Shown here: one piece after another, positions 1 through 7,499 of the stretch
Position numbering within the stretch: position 1 is the stretch's first letter
Layout of the letters: the number at the start of each line of letters is the position of its first letter
Assembly (NCBI RefSeq): GCF_010550605.1
Contig: NZ_JAAGNI010000469.1
Coordinates: forward strand, 1 to 34,249
Length of the DNA stretch: 34,249 nt
Reading direction: 5' to 3'
Source: Streptomyces sp. SID9727
Lineage (GTDB): Bacteria > Actinomycetota > Actinomycetes > Streptomycetales > Streptomycetaceae
The notes under the pieces: generated by a model
What the model was told of the DNA's origin: nothing
Database searches by the model: none
What the model saw: only the letters and a program-made list of their open reading frames with translations
Made by a program: the position numbers and the translations under genes

Positions 1-1165
1 CGACGGGGGCCGACGCCTGGTCCGCGTACCGCTCGCGCATCGAGGCGAGCGCGGTCTCGGCGGCCGGGACGCGGCCGGTCAGCTCGCGGAGCGCGGTCTC
101 GGCGGCGGCCAGGGCCTGCGGCGCCTCGCGCTCCAGCTCGCGCAGCCGGTCGAAGTCCTCGGAGACCGCGTCGAGGCGGCCGTCGGCGTCCGCGCAGCGG
201 CTGATGATCTCGTCCAGCATCCGCCGGCGGGTCGCGTCGTCCTCCGGGAACGCGTCGTCCAGCTGCTGGCGCAGCCGGAACGCGGTGGTCAGCTCCCCCT
301 TGGCGTACGCCACCGCCTCGGCGAACGGCGCGGCGGCCTCCTCCCCGAACTGGGCCGTGGCGAAGCCCAGCTCCTCCTCGCTCGTGCGGACCGCGTCGTC
401 GGTGGCGACGAGCGTCTCCTTGGCCTTCGCGTCGAGCTCCGGCAGCGGGGCGGGCGGCGCGGCCCCGCCCCAGCCGGTCGTGCCGGGCGTCGTGCGGGTG
501 GTGGCGCGCCGCTTGCGCCGCAGGAAGGCGTACGCGGCGACCGCCGCCACCGCGCAGAGCAGGACGACCGGCAGGAGGAGGTCGCCGGTGCTGGTGCCGC
601 CCGAGCCGGAGCCCGGGTCGGCCGCGCCGGGGGTGATCGCCGGGGCGGGCACGGGCTCGCCGGACAGGACGGCGGCGTAGCCGTCGGCGGCGCCGATCGC
701 GGCGCCCGCCCAGTCGTTCTCCTTCAGCGCGGGCTCGATCGCGGTGTTGGCCACGTCCCGGAGCTGGGCGTCGGTGAGCGGGGCGTCCTGGTCGACGGAG
801 TAGGCGTACTGCCGGGCGTGGGTGGCGACGGCGAGCAGGACGTCGTCGCGTCCGAGGCCGTTGCGGTCGGCGGTCGCGTCGGCCCAGTCCTGCGCGGAGC
901 GCCCGGAGAAGTCGCGTACGTACACCACGAAGAGCTGGAGGCGGTGTTCGGCGTAGAGCCGGTCGAGGGCCGTGACCACCTGGGGGCGGCGGTCGTCGAG
1001 GGCGCCTGCCTTGTCGGTGATCTGCCCGTCGCGGGACAGCGTGACGGGGTCGTCGGCGCGGGCGGCCGGTGCGGGGGCGAGGGCCAGCCAGCACACCGTC
1101 AGGAGCACGGCGAGCAGGGCCCGGCCCGGTGGGAGGATCCGGGTTCGGCTCACGGGCGGCGTCAC
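1..1165 (-). CDS. TPM-domain membrane protein, partial (C-terminus beyond window)
   Basis: About 388 residues are visible and the frame runs off the left edge. The start is a GTG at 1165 (a second in-frame GTG lies at 1153). A purine-rich stretch lies about 17 nt upstream. The protein opens with a signal peptide ending in an Ala-x-Ala-type site near residue 36 (PAARA-DD). A TPM (TLP18.3/Psb32/MOLO-1) domain follows at about residues 45-165, recognisable by ITDKAGALDD near its start, then LQLFVVYVRDFSG and RDDVLLAVA. A Gly/Ser/Pro linker leads to one transmembrane helix near 190-212, a basic RRKRR stop-transfer signal and a charged, Ala/Glu-rich, probably coiled-coil cytoplasmic part. TPM domains are often extracytoplasmic and linked to envelope or photosystem maintenance; the role in Streptomyces is not known to me. 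It is divergent from the MarR gene. The family call is firm; the function is unknown. Confidence 0.85.
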   Translation of the reverse strand, partial: MTPPVSRTRILPPGRALLAVLLTVCWLALAPAPAARADDPVTLSRDGQITDKAGALDDRRPQVVTALDRLYAEHRLQLFVVYVRDFSGRSAQDWADATADRNGLGRDDVLLAVATHARQYAYSVDQDAPLTDAQLRDVANTAIEPALKENDWAGAAIGAADGYAAVLSGEPVPAPAITPGAADPGSGSGGTSTGDLLLPVVLLCAVAAVAAYAFLRRKRRATTRTTPGTTGWGGAAPPAPLPELDAKAKETLVATDDAVRTSEEELGFATAQFGEEAAAPFAEAVAYAKGELTTAFRLRQQLDDAFPEDDATRRRMLDEIISRCADADGRLDAVSEDFDRLRELEREAPQALAAAETALRELTGRVPAAETALASMRERYADQASAPV

Positions 1166-1196
1166 GTTTGAGAGGCTATGTCCCTCTCCGGAAGGC

Positions 1197-1215
1197 CGCG
1201 ACATGAAGCGTCGCG
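1197..1215. promoter_or_regulatory. Short inverted repeat in the TPM/marR divergent intergenic region
   Basis: Perfect 6-bp arms CGCGAC (1197-1202) and GTCGCG (1210-1215) flank a 7-nt spacer, about 32 bp upstream of the TPM-gene start. It could be an operator for the minus-strand gene. At this GC content a 6-bp repeat can arise by chance, so support is weak. Confidence 0.2.
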
Positions 1216-1256
1216 ACCGCGTGGGCGGCCCATGGCGGCTCGACCGGCAGGGCGCG

Positions 1257-1292
1257 GAACGACAGGCTGCCTTGCAAGGTGGCCTGTCGTTC
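1257..1292. promoter_or_regulatory. Nested palindrome, probable MarR autoregulatory operator
   Basis: Outer arms GAACGACAGGC (1257-1267) and GCCTGTCGTTC (1282-1292) are exact reverse complements, and between them sits a second perfect palindrome CCTTGCAAGG (1270-1279). The whole 36 bp is symmetric except for two dinucleotides. It covers the -35-like element of the promoter described next, just upstream of the marR start. MarR-family dimers commonly repress their own operon from such sites, so autoregulation is a strong inference. Confidence 0.7.
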
Positions 1293-1301
1293 TCGTACGG
1301 T
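1272..1301 (+). promoter_or_regulatory. Sigma-70-like promoter of the marR-MFS-isochorismatase operon
   Basis: TTGCAA (1272-1277) and TACGGT (1296-1301) are separated by 18 bp. The -10 element ends 6 nt before the marR ATG at 1308, which puts the expected transcription start at or next to the A of the ATG. The mRNA is therefore probably leaderless. The -35 hexamer lies in the centre of the palindrome at 1257-1292, so a bound repressor would block polymerase. Confidence 0.6.
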
Positions 1302-1307
1302 GAATGT

Positions 1308-1760
1308 ATGACGCAAGCATCTGGGGCGGCCCCCGATCCCACGGCCGAAGAGGTGGCGAACCAGCTGGCCGCCGTGGTGAGCCGGCTGCTGCGGCGGCTG
1401 CGTTCCTCCTCGTCGGAGTCGCTGCTGACGCCGACCCAGCGCTCGGTGCTGGCCCGGCTGGACGACGGGGGCGCCGCGACCACCGCGGACCTGGCCCGTG
1501 CCGAATGCGTCCGCCCGCAGTCCATGCGGCTGACCCTGGGGGCGCTGGAGGCGCAGGGGCTGGTCGAGCGGGCGCCGGACCCGGCCGACGGGCGTAAGTC
1601 CGTCATGTCGGTCACGGACGCCGGGCGCACCACGCTCGCCGCAGTCCGGGCCGCCAAGCGGAACTGGCTGGCCGAGGCGGTCGCCGCCGAGCTGGACGGG
1701 CACGAGCGGCGTACGGTCACCGAGGCCGTGGCCCTCATCGAGCGCCTGGTCGGTTCGTGA
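1308..1760 (+). CDS. MarR-family transcriptional regulator
   Basis: 150 residues, the usual MarR size. The start ATG at 1308 follows a -10 element by 6 nt with no Shine-Dalgarno sequence, consistent with leaderless translation. The winged helix-turn-helix is visible: a helix around LLTPTQRSVLARLDDGG, the recognition region TTADLARAECVRPQSMRLTLGALEAQGLVER, then the wing with the conserved DPADGRKSVMSVTDAGR, where the DxR-type wing tip is intact. Terminal helices would form the dimer interface. The stop overlaps the start of the MFS gene by 4 bp (GTGA), so the two are translationally coupled. The likely role is repression of its own operon through the palindrome at 1257-1292, relieved by a small phenolic or drug-like ligand. 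The ligand is not readable from sequence. Confidence 0.9.
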   Translation: MTQASGAAPDPTAEEVANQLAAVVSRLLRRLRSSSSESLLTPTQRSVLARLDDGGAATTADLARAECVRPQSMRLTLGALEAQGLVERAPDPADGRKSVMSVTDAGRTTLAAVRAAKRNWLAEAVAAELDGHERRTVTEAVALIERLVGS

Positions 1761-3178
1761 CCGTTCGCGAGGCGCTCCCCGGGGCGGTACGCGCGGCGGC
1801 CCGCCCGGACCGGACCGCGTCCGGCCCCGGCTTCGGCGCCCGGCTCACCGCACCGCTGCTGCTGGGCTCGCTGCTCAACCCGCTGAACACCACCATGATC
1901 TCCACCGCGCTGGTGGCGATCGGGCACCACTTCTCCGTCGGCGCCGCCGACACCGCCTGGCTGATCTCCGTCCTCTACCTGGCCAGCGCCGTCGCCCAGC
2001 CCGTCCTGGGCCGGCTCGCCGACGTCCTGGGTCCGCGCCGGGTCTTCCTCGCCGGGCTCGTCGTGGTCGTCGCCTCCGGCCTGGTCGGCACCTTCGCGCA
2101 GGGCTTCGGCCAGCTGATCTTCTCGCGGCTGCTGCTCGGTATCGGTACGTCGGCGGCCTACCCGGCCGCGATGGCGGTGCTGCGCGACGAGTCGGCCCGG
2201 ATCGGCCGGGCGACCCCGCGCCCGGTGCTGGCCCGGCTCTCCTTCGCCGCGCTCGGCAGTGCGGCGGTCGGGCCCACGCTCGGCGGACTGCTCGTCATGA
2301 CCGCCGGCTGGCGCGGGATCTTCGCCGTCAACGTGCCCGTGGCGCTGATCGCCCTCGGCGCGGCCCTGCTCTGGATCCCCGCCGATCCGCCCCGCGCCCG
2401 CGCGGCCGGCGGCCCGGCGCCCCGGCTGGGGCTCGACCCGCTCGGCATCGGCCTGTTCGCGAGCGCGCTCACCGTCCTGGCCTTCTTCCTGCTCGACCTC
2501 ACGCACCCGATGTGGTGGCTGCTCGCGCCGTTCGCCGCGCTGGGCGCCGCCCTCGTGTGGTGGCAGCTGCGGACCCCCGCCCCCTTCATCGATCTGCGGA
2601 TGCTCGCGGGCAACGGCGCGCTCTCGCGTACGTACCTCCGGCACGGCATCGGCTACCTGCTGATCTACTGCGTGATGTACGGGTTCACGCAGTGGCTGGA
2701 GGAGGCCCGGGGCTACTCGTCCGGGCACACCGGACTCCTGATGCTGCCGATGTCCCTCGCCGCGCTGGTGTGCTCGCTGCTCGGCGCCCGCACGAAGGGC
2801 ATCCGGGGCCCGCTCGTCCTGGCCTGCGTCCTGCTCACCGCCGGAGCCGGAATGCTGTTCCTGCTGTCCGGCGACGCACCGGTCGCCCTCCTGCTGCTCG
2901 CCGGCGCCTGCTTCGGCATCCCGCAGGGGCTGATCGGGACCAGCAACCAGGCGGCCGTACAGGCGTACGCGCCGCCCGCCTCCGTCGGCTCGGCCGCCGG
3001 CCTCCAGCGCACCGCCCAGTACATAGGGGCGATCACCGCCTCCAGCCTCATCGCCCTGGCCTACGGACAGTCGGCCGGCGACCGGGGTCTGCACCTGATG
3101 GCCGCCGTCGCCGCCGTCCTGGGCGTCCTGCTCATCGTCCTCACCGTCACCGACCGCGCCCTGCGCGGGCGTACCTGA
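1757..3178 (+). CDS. MFS drug-efflux transporter (EmrB/QacA-like)
   Basis: 473 residues starting at GTG 1757, overlapping the marR stop by 4 bp. Many hydrophobic helices span the length. MFS motif A is at about residues 85-97 (GRLADVLGPRRVF), and the antiporter-type motif C is GPTLGG near 172-177 in the fifth helix. Helix 1 carries NPLNTTMISTAL, the variant of the D1-type motif seen in drug:H+ antiporters. Length and motifs fit the DHA2-type multidrug exporters, although the helix count (12 to 14) cannot be fixed by eye. It acts in the cytoplasmic membrane as a proton-coupled exporter. Placement behind a MarR repressor is the classic arrangement for a substrate-inducible efflux pump. The substrate is unknown. 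Confidence 0.88.
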   Translation: MTVREALPGAVRAAARPDRTASGPGFGARLTAPLLLGSLLNPLNTTMISTALVAIGHHFSVGAADTAWLISVLYLASAVAQPVLGRLADVLGPRRVFLAGLVVVVASGLVGTFAQGFGQLIFSRLLLGIGTSAAYPAAMAVLRDESARIGRATPRPVLARLSFAALGSAAVGPTLGGLLVMTAGWRGIFAVNVPVALIALGAALLWIPADPPRARAAGGPAPRLGLDPLGIGLFASALTVLAFFLLDLTHPMWWLLAPFAALGAALVWWQLRTPAPFIDLRMLAGNGALSRTYLRHGIGYLLIYCVMYGFTQWLEEARGYSSGHTGLLMLPMSLAALVCSLLGARTKGIRGPLVLACVLLTAGAGMLFLLSGDAPVALLLLAGACFGIPQGLIGTSNQAAVQAYAPPASVGSAAGLQRTAQYIGAITASSLIALAYGQSAGDRGLHLMAAVAAVLGVLLIVLTVTDRALRGRT

Positions 3179-3211
3179 TCGTCCACAAGCACCACCCCAA
3201 GGAGCACTGCC

Positions 3212-3763
3212 ATGACCGCCACCATCCTCGACCCGCACACCGCGCTGATCGTCGTGGACCTCCAGAAGGGCATCACCGCCCTGCCCACCGCCCACCCCGC
3301 CGCCGACGTCATCGCCAACGCCGCGACCCTCGCCGACGCCTTCCGGGCCAAGGGCCTGCCCGTCGTCCTCGTCCGCGTCACCGGCGGCGCCCCCGGCCGC
3401 ACCGAGGGCCCGGCCCGGTCCGGGAAGCCGGCCGCCGACTGGGCCGAGATCGTGCCCGAGATGGGCCCGGGCGAGGACGACATCATCGTCACCAAGCAGC
3501 AGTGGGGCGCCTTCTACGGCACCGACCTCGACCTTCAGCTGCGCCGCCGGGGCGTCACCCAGGTCGTGGTGGCCGGCATCGCGACCAGCATCGGCGTCGA
3601 ATCCACCGCCCGCTCCGCGCACGAGCACGGCTACCACGTCACCCTCGCCACGGACGCGATGACCGACATGAGCGGCGAGGCCCACGACAACAGCCTCCAG
3701 CGGATCTTCCCGCGCCTCGGCGAGACCGGCACGACCGACGAGATCGTCAAGCTCCTCGGCTGA
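3212..3763 (+). CDS. Isochorismatase-fold (cysteine-hydrolase family) protein lacking the catalytic cysteine
   Basis: 183 residues. The ATG at 3212 is preceded by AAGGAG about 8 nt upstream and begins 33 bp after the MFS stop, so it probably shares that operon. The fold is recognisable: ALIVVDLQKG with the catalytic Asp at D16, and VTKQQWGAF with the Lys at K95. The nucleophile loop reads AGIATSIGVESTARSA. In the nicotinamidase and N-carbamoylsarcosine amidase relatives, the position of G128 is the nucleophilic cysteine. Here it is glycine, so a thioester mechanism is not possible. True isochorismatases such as EntB and PhzD also lack that cysteine and act on a vinyl ether by acid-base chemistry. 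The protein could be such an enzyme or a binding protein. Family call firm; reaction uncertain. Confidence 0.88.
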   Translation: MTATILDPHTALIVVDLQKGITALPTAHPAADVIANAATLADAFRAKGLPVVLVRVTGGAPGRTEGPARSGKPAADWAEIVPEMGPGEDDIIVTKQQWGAFYGTDLDLQLRRRGVTQVVVAGIATSIGVESTARSAHEHGYHVTLATDAMTDMSGEAHDNSLQRIFPRLGETGTTDEIVKLLG

Positions 3764-3780
3764 CCGGAACCGCACCGGAC

Positions 3781-3875
3781 GGAGCGCCGCGGCCCCCGGG
3801 CCTGTCTTCGAACCCCCCTCTGCCCTCCGGGCGGCGAGCGGAGTTCGGAGTCAGGCCCCCGGGCCGCGGCGCTCC
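3781..3875. terminator. Very long intergenic inverted repeat downstream of the isochorismatase gene
   Basis: Arms at 3781-3804 and 3852-3875 pair over 24 bp with a single 2-bp mismatch block. Inside, 3805-3813 and 3843-3850 can pair further (TTCGAAC near one side, GTTCGGAG on the other). There is no run of T after it. It starts 18 bp after the stop codon, so it is a probable factor-independent GC-rich terminator or mRNA-stabilising 3' structure, and could be a member of a dispersed intergenic repeat family. The remaining 3876-4044 holds an AT-richer stretch (3963-4005) that probably contains the promoter of the next gene. Confidence 0.55.
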
Positions 3876-4044
3876 GCCGTACGGGTGGGCTTCGGGGCGT
3901 GCGCGCCGTGTCGGCGCCGCGTTCCCGCGCGAGGGCGTTTTCAGTGGAGGGGCGGAACCAGTGTGATCAACTGCAAATGCCACCAAAAACGCTCAATCAG
4001 GCCCATTCCCGGTGCGGTCCGGGCCGTCCCCGGAGGTATCAGCC

Positions 4045-6381
4045 ATGGCCCACGTCGGCGTCCCGCGCGGGACGGCCCGGAAGAGGCGCGTCCCCGCCCT
4101 CCTCACCGCAGGCGTCCTCACCCTCCCCGTGCTGGCCGGATGCAGCTCGGGCGGGGACGAGACCGCGGCCGTCGCCGCCGTACCGCAGGACGTGGCCCGC
4201 GCCGCCCGCGCCCAGGTCGCCGACGGGGGCAGGGTCACCTGGGCGATCGACGCGCTGCCCGCCACCTTCAACGCCTTCCAGGCGGACGCCGACAGCGCCA
4301 CCACCCGGATCACCGGCGCCCTGCTGCCGACCCTCTTCCCGCTCGACGCCCAGGGCCGGCCGCAGCTCAATCCGGACTACCTCGAATCCGCGAAGGTGAC
4401 CGAGACCGAGCCCCGCCAGGTCGTCGTCTACCGGCTCAACCAGCAGGCCGTCTGGAGCGACGGCCGGGGAATCGGCGCCCCGGACTTCGTCGCCCAGTGG
4501 CGGGCTCTGAGCGGCAAGGACTCCGCGTTCTGGACCGCCCGCAACGCCGGGTACGAACGCATCGAGAAGATCGAGCGCGGCCACGACGACCTGGAGGTCA
4601 AGGTCACCTTCGCCAAGCCGTACGCGGACTGGCGCTCGCTGTTCTCGCCCCTCTACCCGAAGCAGGTGACGGGCTCCCCGGACGCCTTCAACGACGGCGC
4701 GCGCACCACCCTCACGGCGACCGCAGGGCCGTTCCGGCTGCGCGAGGTGGACAAGAAGGCCGGGTCCGTCACGCTGACCCGCGACCCGCGCTGGTGGGGC
4801 GGGCGCGCCAAGCTGGACTCGCTGGTCTTCAAGGCCGTCGAGCCCGAGGACCGCACCGACGCGCTGGCCGAGGGCGCCGTCGACATCGCCGACATCGATT
4901 CCACCACCGCCCACCGCATCGACCAGGCGGCCCGCGAGGGCGCGGCCGGCGCACCGCCCGCCCAGGGCCCCGGCGCCGCGCGGACCCCGGCGGACGCGCT
5001 GCGCTCCTGGGCCGTGGCGCACGGCACCGACGAGGAGGCGGCCGAGGAGGAGCAGGAGGTGCGGGACGACAAGGCCAGGGCCGCCGAGGCGTACGCCGCC
5101 GAGCAGAGCGGGCTGCGCGCCTACGTGGTCCGCAAGTCCCTGGAGCCCGCCTACACCCAGCTCGCGCTGAACGGCGAGACCGGGCCCCTCGCCGACGACC
5201 GGGTGCGCCGGGCGGTGGCCCGCGCCCTGGACCGCCAGGAGCTGGCCGACACCGTACTCAAGCCGCTCGGACTGCCCGCGCAGCCGCTCGGCAGCCACCT
5301 CGCCGTCGCCGGGCAGCCCGCCTACCGGGACGGCAGCGAGGCGCTCGGCAAGCAGGACACCGAGCAGGCGCAGGCGCTGCTCGCCGACGCGGGCTGGACG
5401 CGCGAGGGCGCCCTGAGCCGGAGCGACGGCACCAAGGCCGGCAGCGAGGGCGAGAAGCAGGAGAAGGACGCGGAGAAGAAGGCCGACGAGAGGAAGGGGA
5501 GCGCCGGCAAGGACGCGGCGGACGACGGCAAGGCGGACCGCGCGGCGCCGGCCGGGCACGCCGGCGACGGCCTCTACATCGTGGGCGACGACGACAAGCC
5601 CGGCGGCGCCCTCGCCCTCGCCCCGGCCCCCGACGCCGCCGCGCAGAGCACCGCTCTGCTGCGCCAGGCCGGGCACCTCGGCTCCACCGGCACCTCGGAG
5701 GACGTCCGGGACGCGGTCCGGGCCCAGGACCGGCAGCCCGGTGGCGCCGCCGGAGCCTACGCCCCGGCGGGCACCGCGGCTCCGGCCCGGGCGGCCGACA
5801 CCGCACGCGGTCCGCTCGGCAAGAACGGCAAGCCGCTGAGCCTGCGCTTCGTCCTGCCGGCCGGGCCCGGCTCGGCCGGACTGCGGAGCGTCGGCGAGAA
5901 GATCGCCGCGATGCTCGACACGATCGGCATCCGCACGGTGATCACCAAGGTCTCCGACGACAGCTACTTCCGCGACCACGTGGCCTCCGGCGACTACGAC
6001 ATGGCGCTGTACTCCTGGCCCGCCACCGCCTACCCGGCCACCGACGACCGCCCGATCTTCGCCAAGCCGCTGCCCGCGTCCGACGGCTCGCTGCTCGTCG
6101 AGCAGAACTACACGCGCGTCGGCACGGACCACATCGACCAGCTCTTCGACCAGGCGGCGTCGGAGCTGGACGAGAAGGCCGCCCGCGACCTCATGCGGCA
6201 GGCCGACGCCCGGATCTGGGCCGCCGCGGGATCGATCCCCCTCTTCCAGCGTCCCCAGCTCGTCGCCACCGGCAAGCAGCTCGTGAACGTCGGCGCCTTC
6301 GGCTTCGGGGTGCCGCACTACCAGGACATCGGCTACAAGGCCCCGCAGGCGGCGGGCGCTCCGGCCCAGAAGGAGAAGTAG
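4045..6381 (+). CDS. Orphan ABC-type peptide/solute-binding lipoprotein (SBP family 5)
   Basis: 778 residues from ATG 4045, chosen because GGAGG lies 8 nt upstream; an in-frame GTG at 4012 would place this Shine-Dalgarno inside the gene. It has a basic N-terminus (RKRR), a hydrophobic helix and lipobox LAGC with C33 as the lipidated residue. Family 5 binding-protein features follow: GRVTWAIDALPATFNAFQADADS, LLPTLFPLDAQG, VWSDGRGIGAPDFVAQWRAL, GPFRLREVDKKAGSVTLTRDPRWW and, late, LPAGPGSAGLRSVGEKIAAMLDTIGI. It is longer than usual because of a Lys/Glu/Asp- then Ala/Gly-rich insert at about residues 461-590. No permease or ATPase gene adjoins it, so it either feeds a remote transporter, such as one of the three downstream, or has a non-transport role on the membrane surface. 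Confidence 0.88.
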   Translation: MAHVGVPRGTARKRRVPALLTAGVLTLPVLAGCSSGGDETAAVAAVPQDVARAARAQVADGGRVTWAIDALPATFNAFQADADSATTRITGALLPTLFPLDAQGRPQLNPDYLESAKVTETEPRQVVVYRLNQQAVWSDGRGIGAPDFVAQWRALSGKDSAFWTARNAGYERIEKIERGHDDLEVKVTFAKPYADWRSLFSPLYPKQVTGSPDAFNDGARTTLTATAGPFRLREVDKKAGSVTLTRDPRWWGGRAKLDSLVFKAVEPEDRTDALAEGAVDIADIDSTTAHRIDQAAREGAAGAPPAQGPGAARTPADALRSWAVAHGTDEEAAEEEQEVRDDKARAAEAYAAEQSGLRAYVVRKSLEPAYTQLALNGETGPLADDRVRRAVARALDRQELADTVLKPLGLPAQPLGSHLAVAGQPAYRDGSEALGKQDTEQAQALLADAGWTREGALSRSDGTKAGSEGEKQEKDAEKKADERKGSAGKDAADDGKADRAAPAGHAGDGLYIVGDDDKPGGALALAPAPDAAAQSTALLRQAGHLGSTGTSEDVRDAVRAQDRQPGGAAGAYAPAGTAAPARAADTARGPLGKNGKPLSLRFVLPAGPGSAGLRSVGEKIAAMLDTIGIRTVITKVSDDSYFRDHVASGDYDMALYSWPATAYPATDDRPIFAKPLPASDGSLLVEQNYTRVGTDHIDQLFDQAASELDEKAARDLMRQADARIWAAAGSIPLFQRPQLVATGKQLVNVGAFGFGVPHYQDIGYKAPQAAGAPAQKEK

Positions 6382-6439
6382 GGACATCCGCACCTCTGGA
6401 ACTGCTCAAGTCACTTGTCCGTGAGGTCCGTTACGGCGA

Positions 6440-6487
6440 CCGTGGTCCACGACCACCGGTGAATTCCACCGGAAGAACGGACCACGG
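6440..6487. promoter_or_regulatory. Nested stem-loop between two lipoprotein genes
   Basis: Outer arms CCGTGGTCC (6440-6448) and GGACCACGG (6479-6487) are exact reverse complements. An inner stem CCGGTG (6456-6461) and CACCGG (6467-6472) sits around AATTC. It ends 10 bp before the ATG at 6498, so in RNA it would sit against the ribosome-binding region. It could terminate the upstream gene, control translation of the next, or be an operator. Confidence 0.45.
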
Positions 6488-6497
6488 GGGCGGGGCC

Positions 6498-7190
6498 ATG
6501 AAACGGACACGAGCGATCACCGCGGCGGCGGTCATGACAGTGGCGGGCCTTCTCGTCGGGGGCTGCACCTCGACGCCGGACGGCCGGGCCGCCGACGATC
6601 CGGCCCCGGCCCGGTCGTCGGCGGCGACGGCCGACAAGGCCGTCGCCCGGGAGCCGCGGGCATGCCGGGGCGGCACGTACACCTGGTTCAACACGCGGAA
6701 CGATTCCGTATTGAACGGGCTCGCCGCCCCGCAGCACGTTCCGGGCAGGACCAAGAAAATGATCAAGCTGACCGAGCCCGTGCGGCGGCTGCGCACGGAC
6801 CAGGCGTCCGTGACGTCCCAGGGCCCGGGACCGGACGAGAAGCAGGTGCTCTTCGCGCTGGGCGTGCACCTCGGACTCGTGGAGAAGGGCGACGACCCCG
6901 AGATGGGCTCGGGGCTCGCCGAGCCGGGCGAGTACGCACCGGTCGATCCGGGCGGCGGCGAGGCCGGCGGTTCCGGCCGCACCCTCCGGCTCGTCTACTA
7001 CAGCTTCATCAGCCTGGTCCAGACGGACTACCGGTACACCTGCGGAAGCGGTGAGGGACGGAAGACGACCACGGGGCACGTGGTCACCTGGCGCAACTCG
7101 GGCGGCGGACTCGTCAGCTGCGAGGAACCGCTGGGCAAGGAGGCGTCGGCCGCCGGACACGAGGCGTTCCGACTGTCCTGCCCGGCCTAG
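6498..7190 (+). CDS. Small secreted lipoprotein of unknown function
   Basis: 230 residues from ATG 6498, with a G-rich segment (GGGGGCGGGG) just upstream serving as a weak ribosome-binding site. The N-terminus MKRTR, a hydrophobic core and LVGGC give a standard lipobox with C23 lipidated. A short disordered Asp/Ala/Pro-rich linker leads to a globular region with ACRGGTYTWFNTRNDSVLNGL, a middle VLFALGVHLGLVEKGDD and a later VYYSFISLVQTDYRYTCGSG. Cysteines near the start and in the C-terminal half (RACRG, YTCGS, SCEEP, LSCPA) could form two disulfides. I recognise no catalytic motif. It lies 116 bp after the orphan binding lipoprotein and could be co-transcribed unless the stem-loop at 6440-6487 terminates. 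No function assigned. Confidence 0.82.
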   Translation: MKRTRAITAAAVMTVAGLLVGGCTSTPDGRAADDPAPARSSAATADKAVAREPRACRGGTYTWFNTRNDSVLNGLAAPQHVPGRTKKMIKLTEPVRRLRTDQASVTSQGPGPDEKQVLFALGVHLGLVEKGDDPEMGSGLAEPGEYAPVDPGGGEAGGSGRTLRLVYYSFISLVQTDYRYTCGSGEGRKTTTGHVVTWRNSGGGLVSCEEPLGKEASAAGHEAFRLSCPA

Positions 7191-7499
7191 TGCCTGTCTG
7201 ACAGTTCCCGCCTGCCGCGCGACGCCATGCACGCACTCTCGCCGCACCGGCCGAAGCCCGAGCACGTCCCGTACGAGGACTGCCGGCCGGTACGCCGGGA
7301 ACGTGCGGACGCACCTGACACCGCTCCCCACCGGGCAAACCGTGCCTGACGCGGCACTGGCAACCCGGCCGGGAAGCCCCCCACCCGCCGGGCCCGTACC
7401 ATGGGAGTAGCCGTGGCGCGTCCGCCCGGCGGGCGTACGAGGACTCAAGACCGACCCAGGCGCCTGAATCCCCGATCCGAGAGAAGCGCAAGCCACACC
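7191..7499. other. Intergenic region upstream of typA
   Basis: 309 bp with no supportable gene. Just after the upstream stop is an 11-bp palindrome CTGTCTGACAG (about 7195-7205). Farther on are short GC-rich repeats and GTGCC-TGACGC-GGCAC near 7342-7357. A -10-like TACCAT is at 7397-7402, roughly 100 bp before typA, but no convincing -35 goes with it. The typA promoter must lie here, but I cannot place it with confidence. Confidence 0.35.

Noticed and set aside
1304..1597. An ATG four bases before the marR start, opening another frame
   Set aside because: The product is Gly/Arg/Ala-rich with no fold. The frame from 1308 gives a full MarR protein.
4039..6393. A 784-codon open frame on the minus strand opposite the orphan binding lipoprotein
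   Set aside because: Shadow frame of a high-GC gene. The product is Val/Gly/Arg/Leu-rich with no domain, while the plus strand has a lipobox, family motifs and a Shine-Dalgarno.
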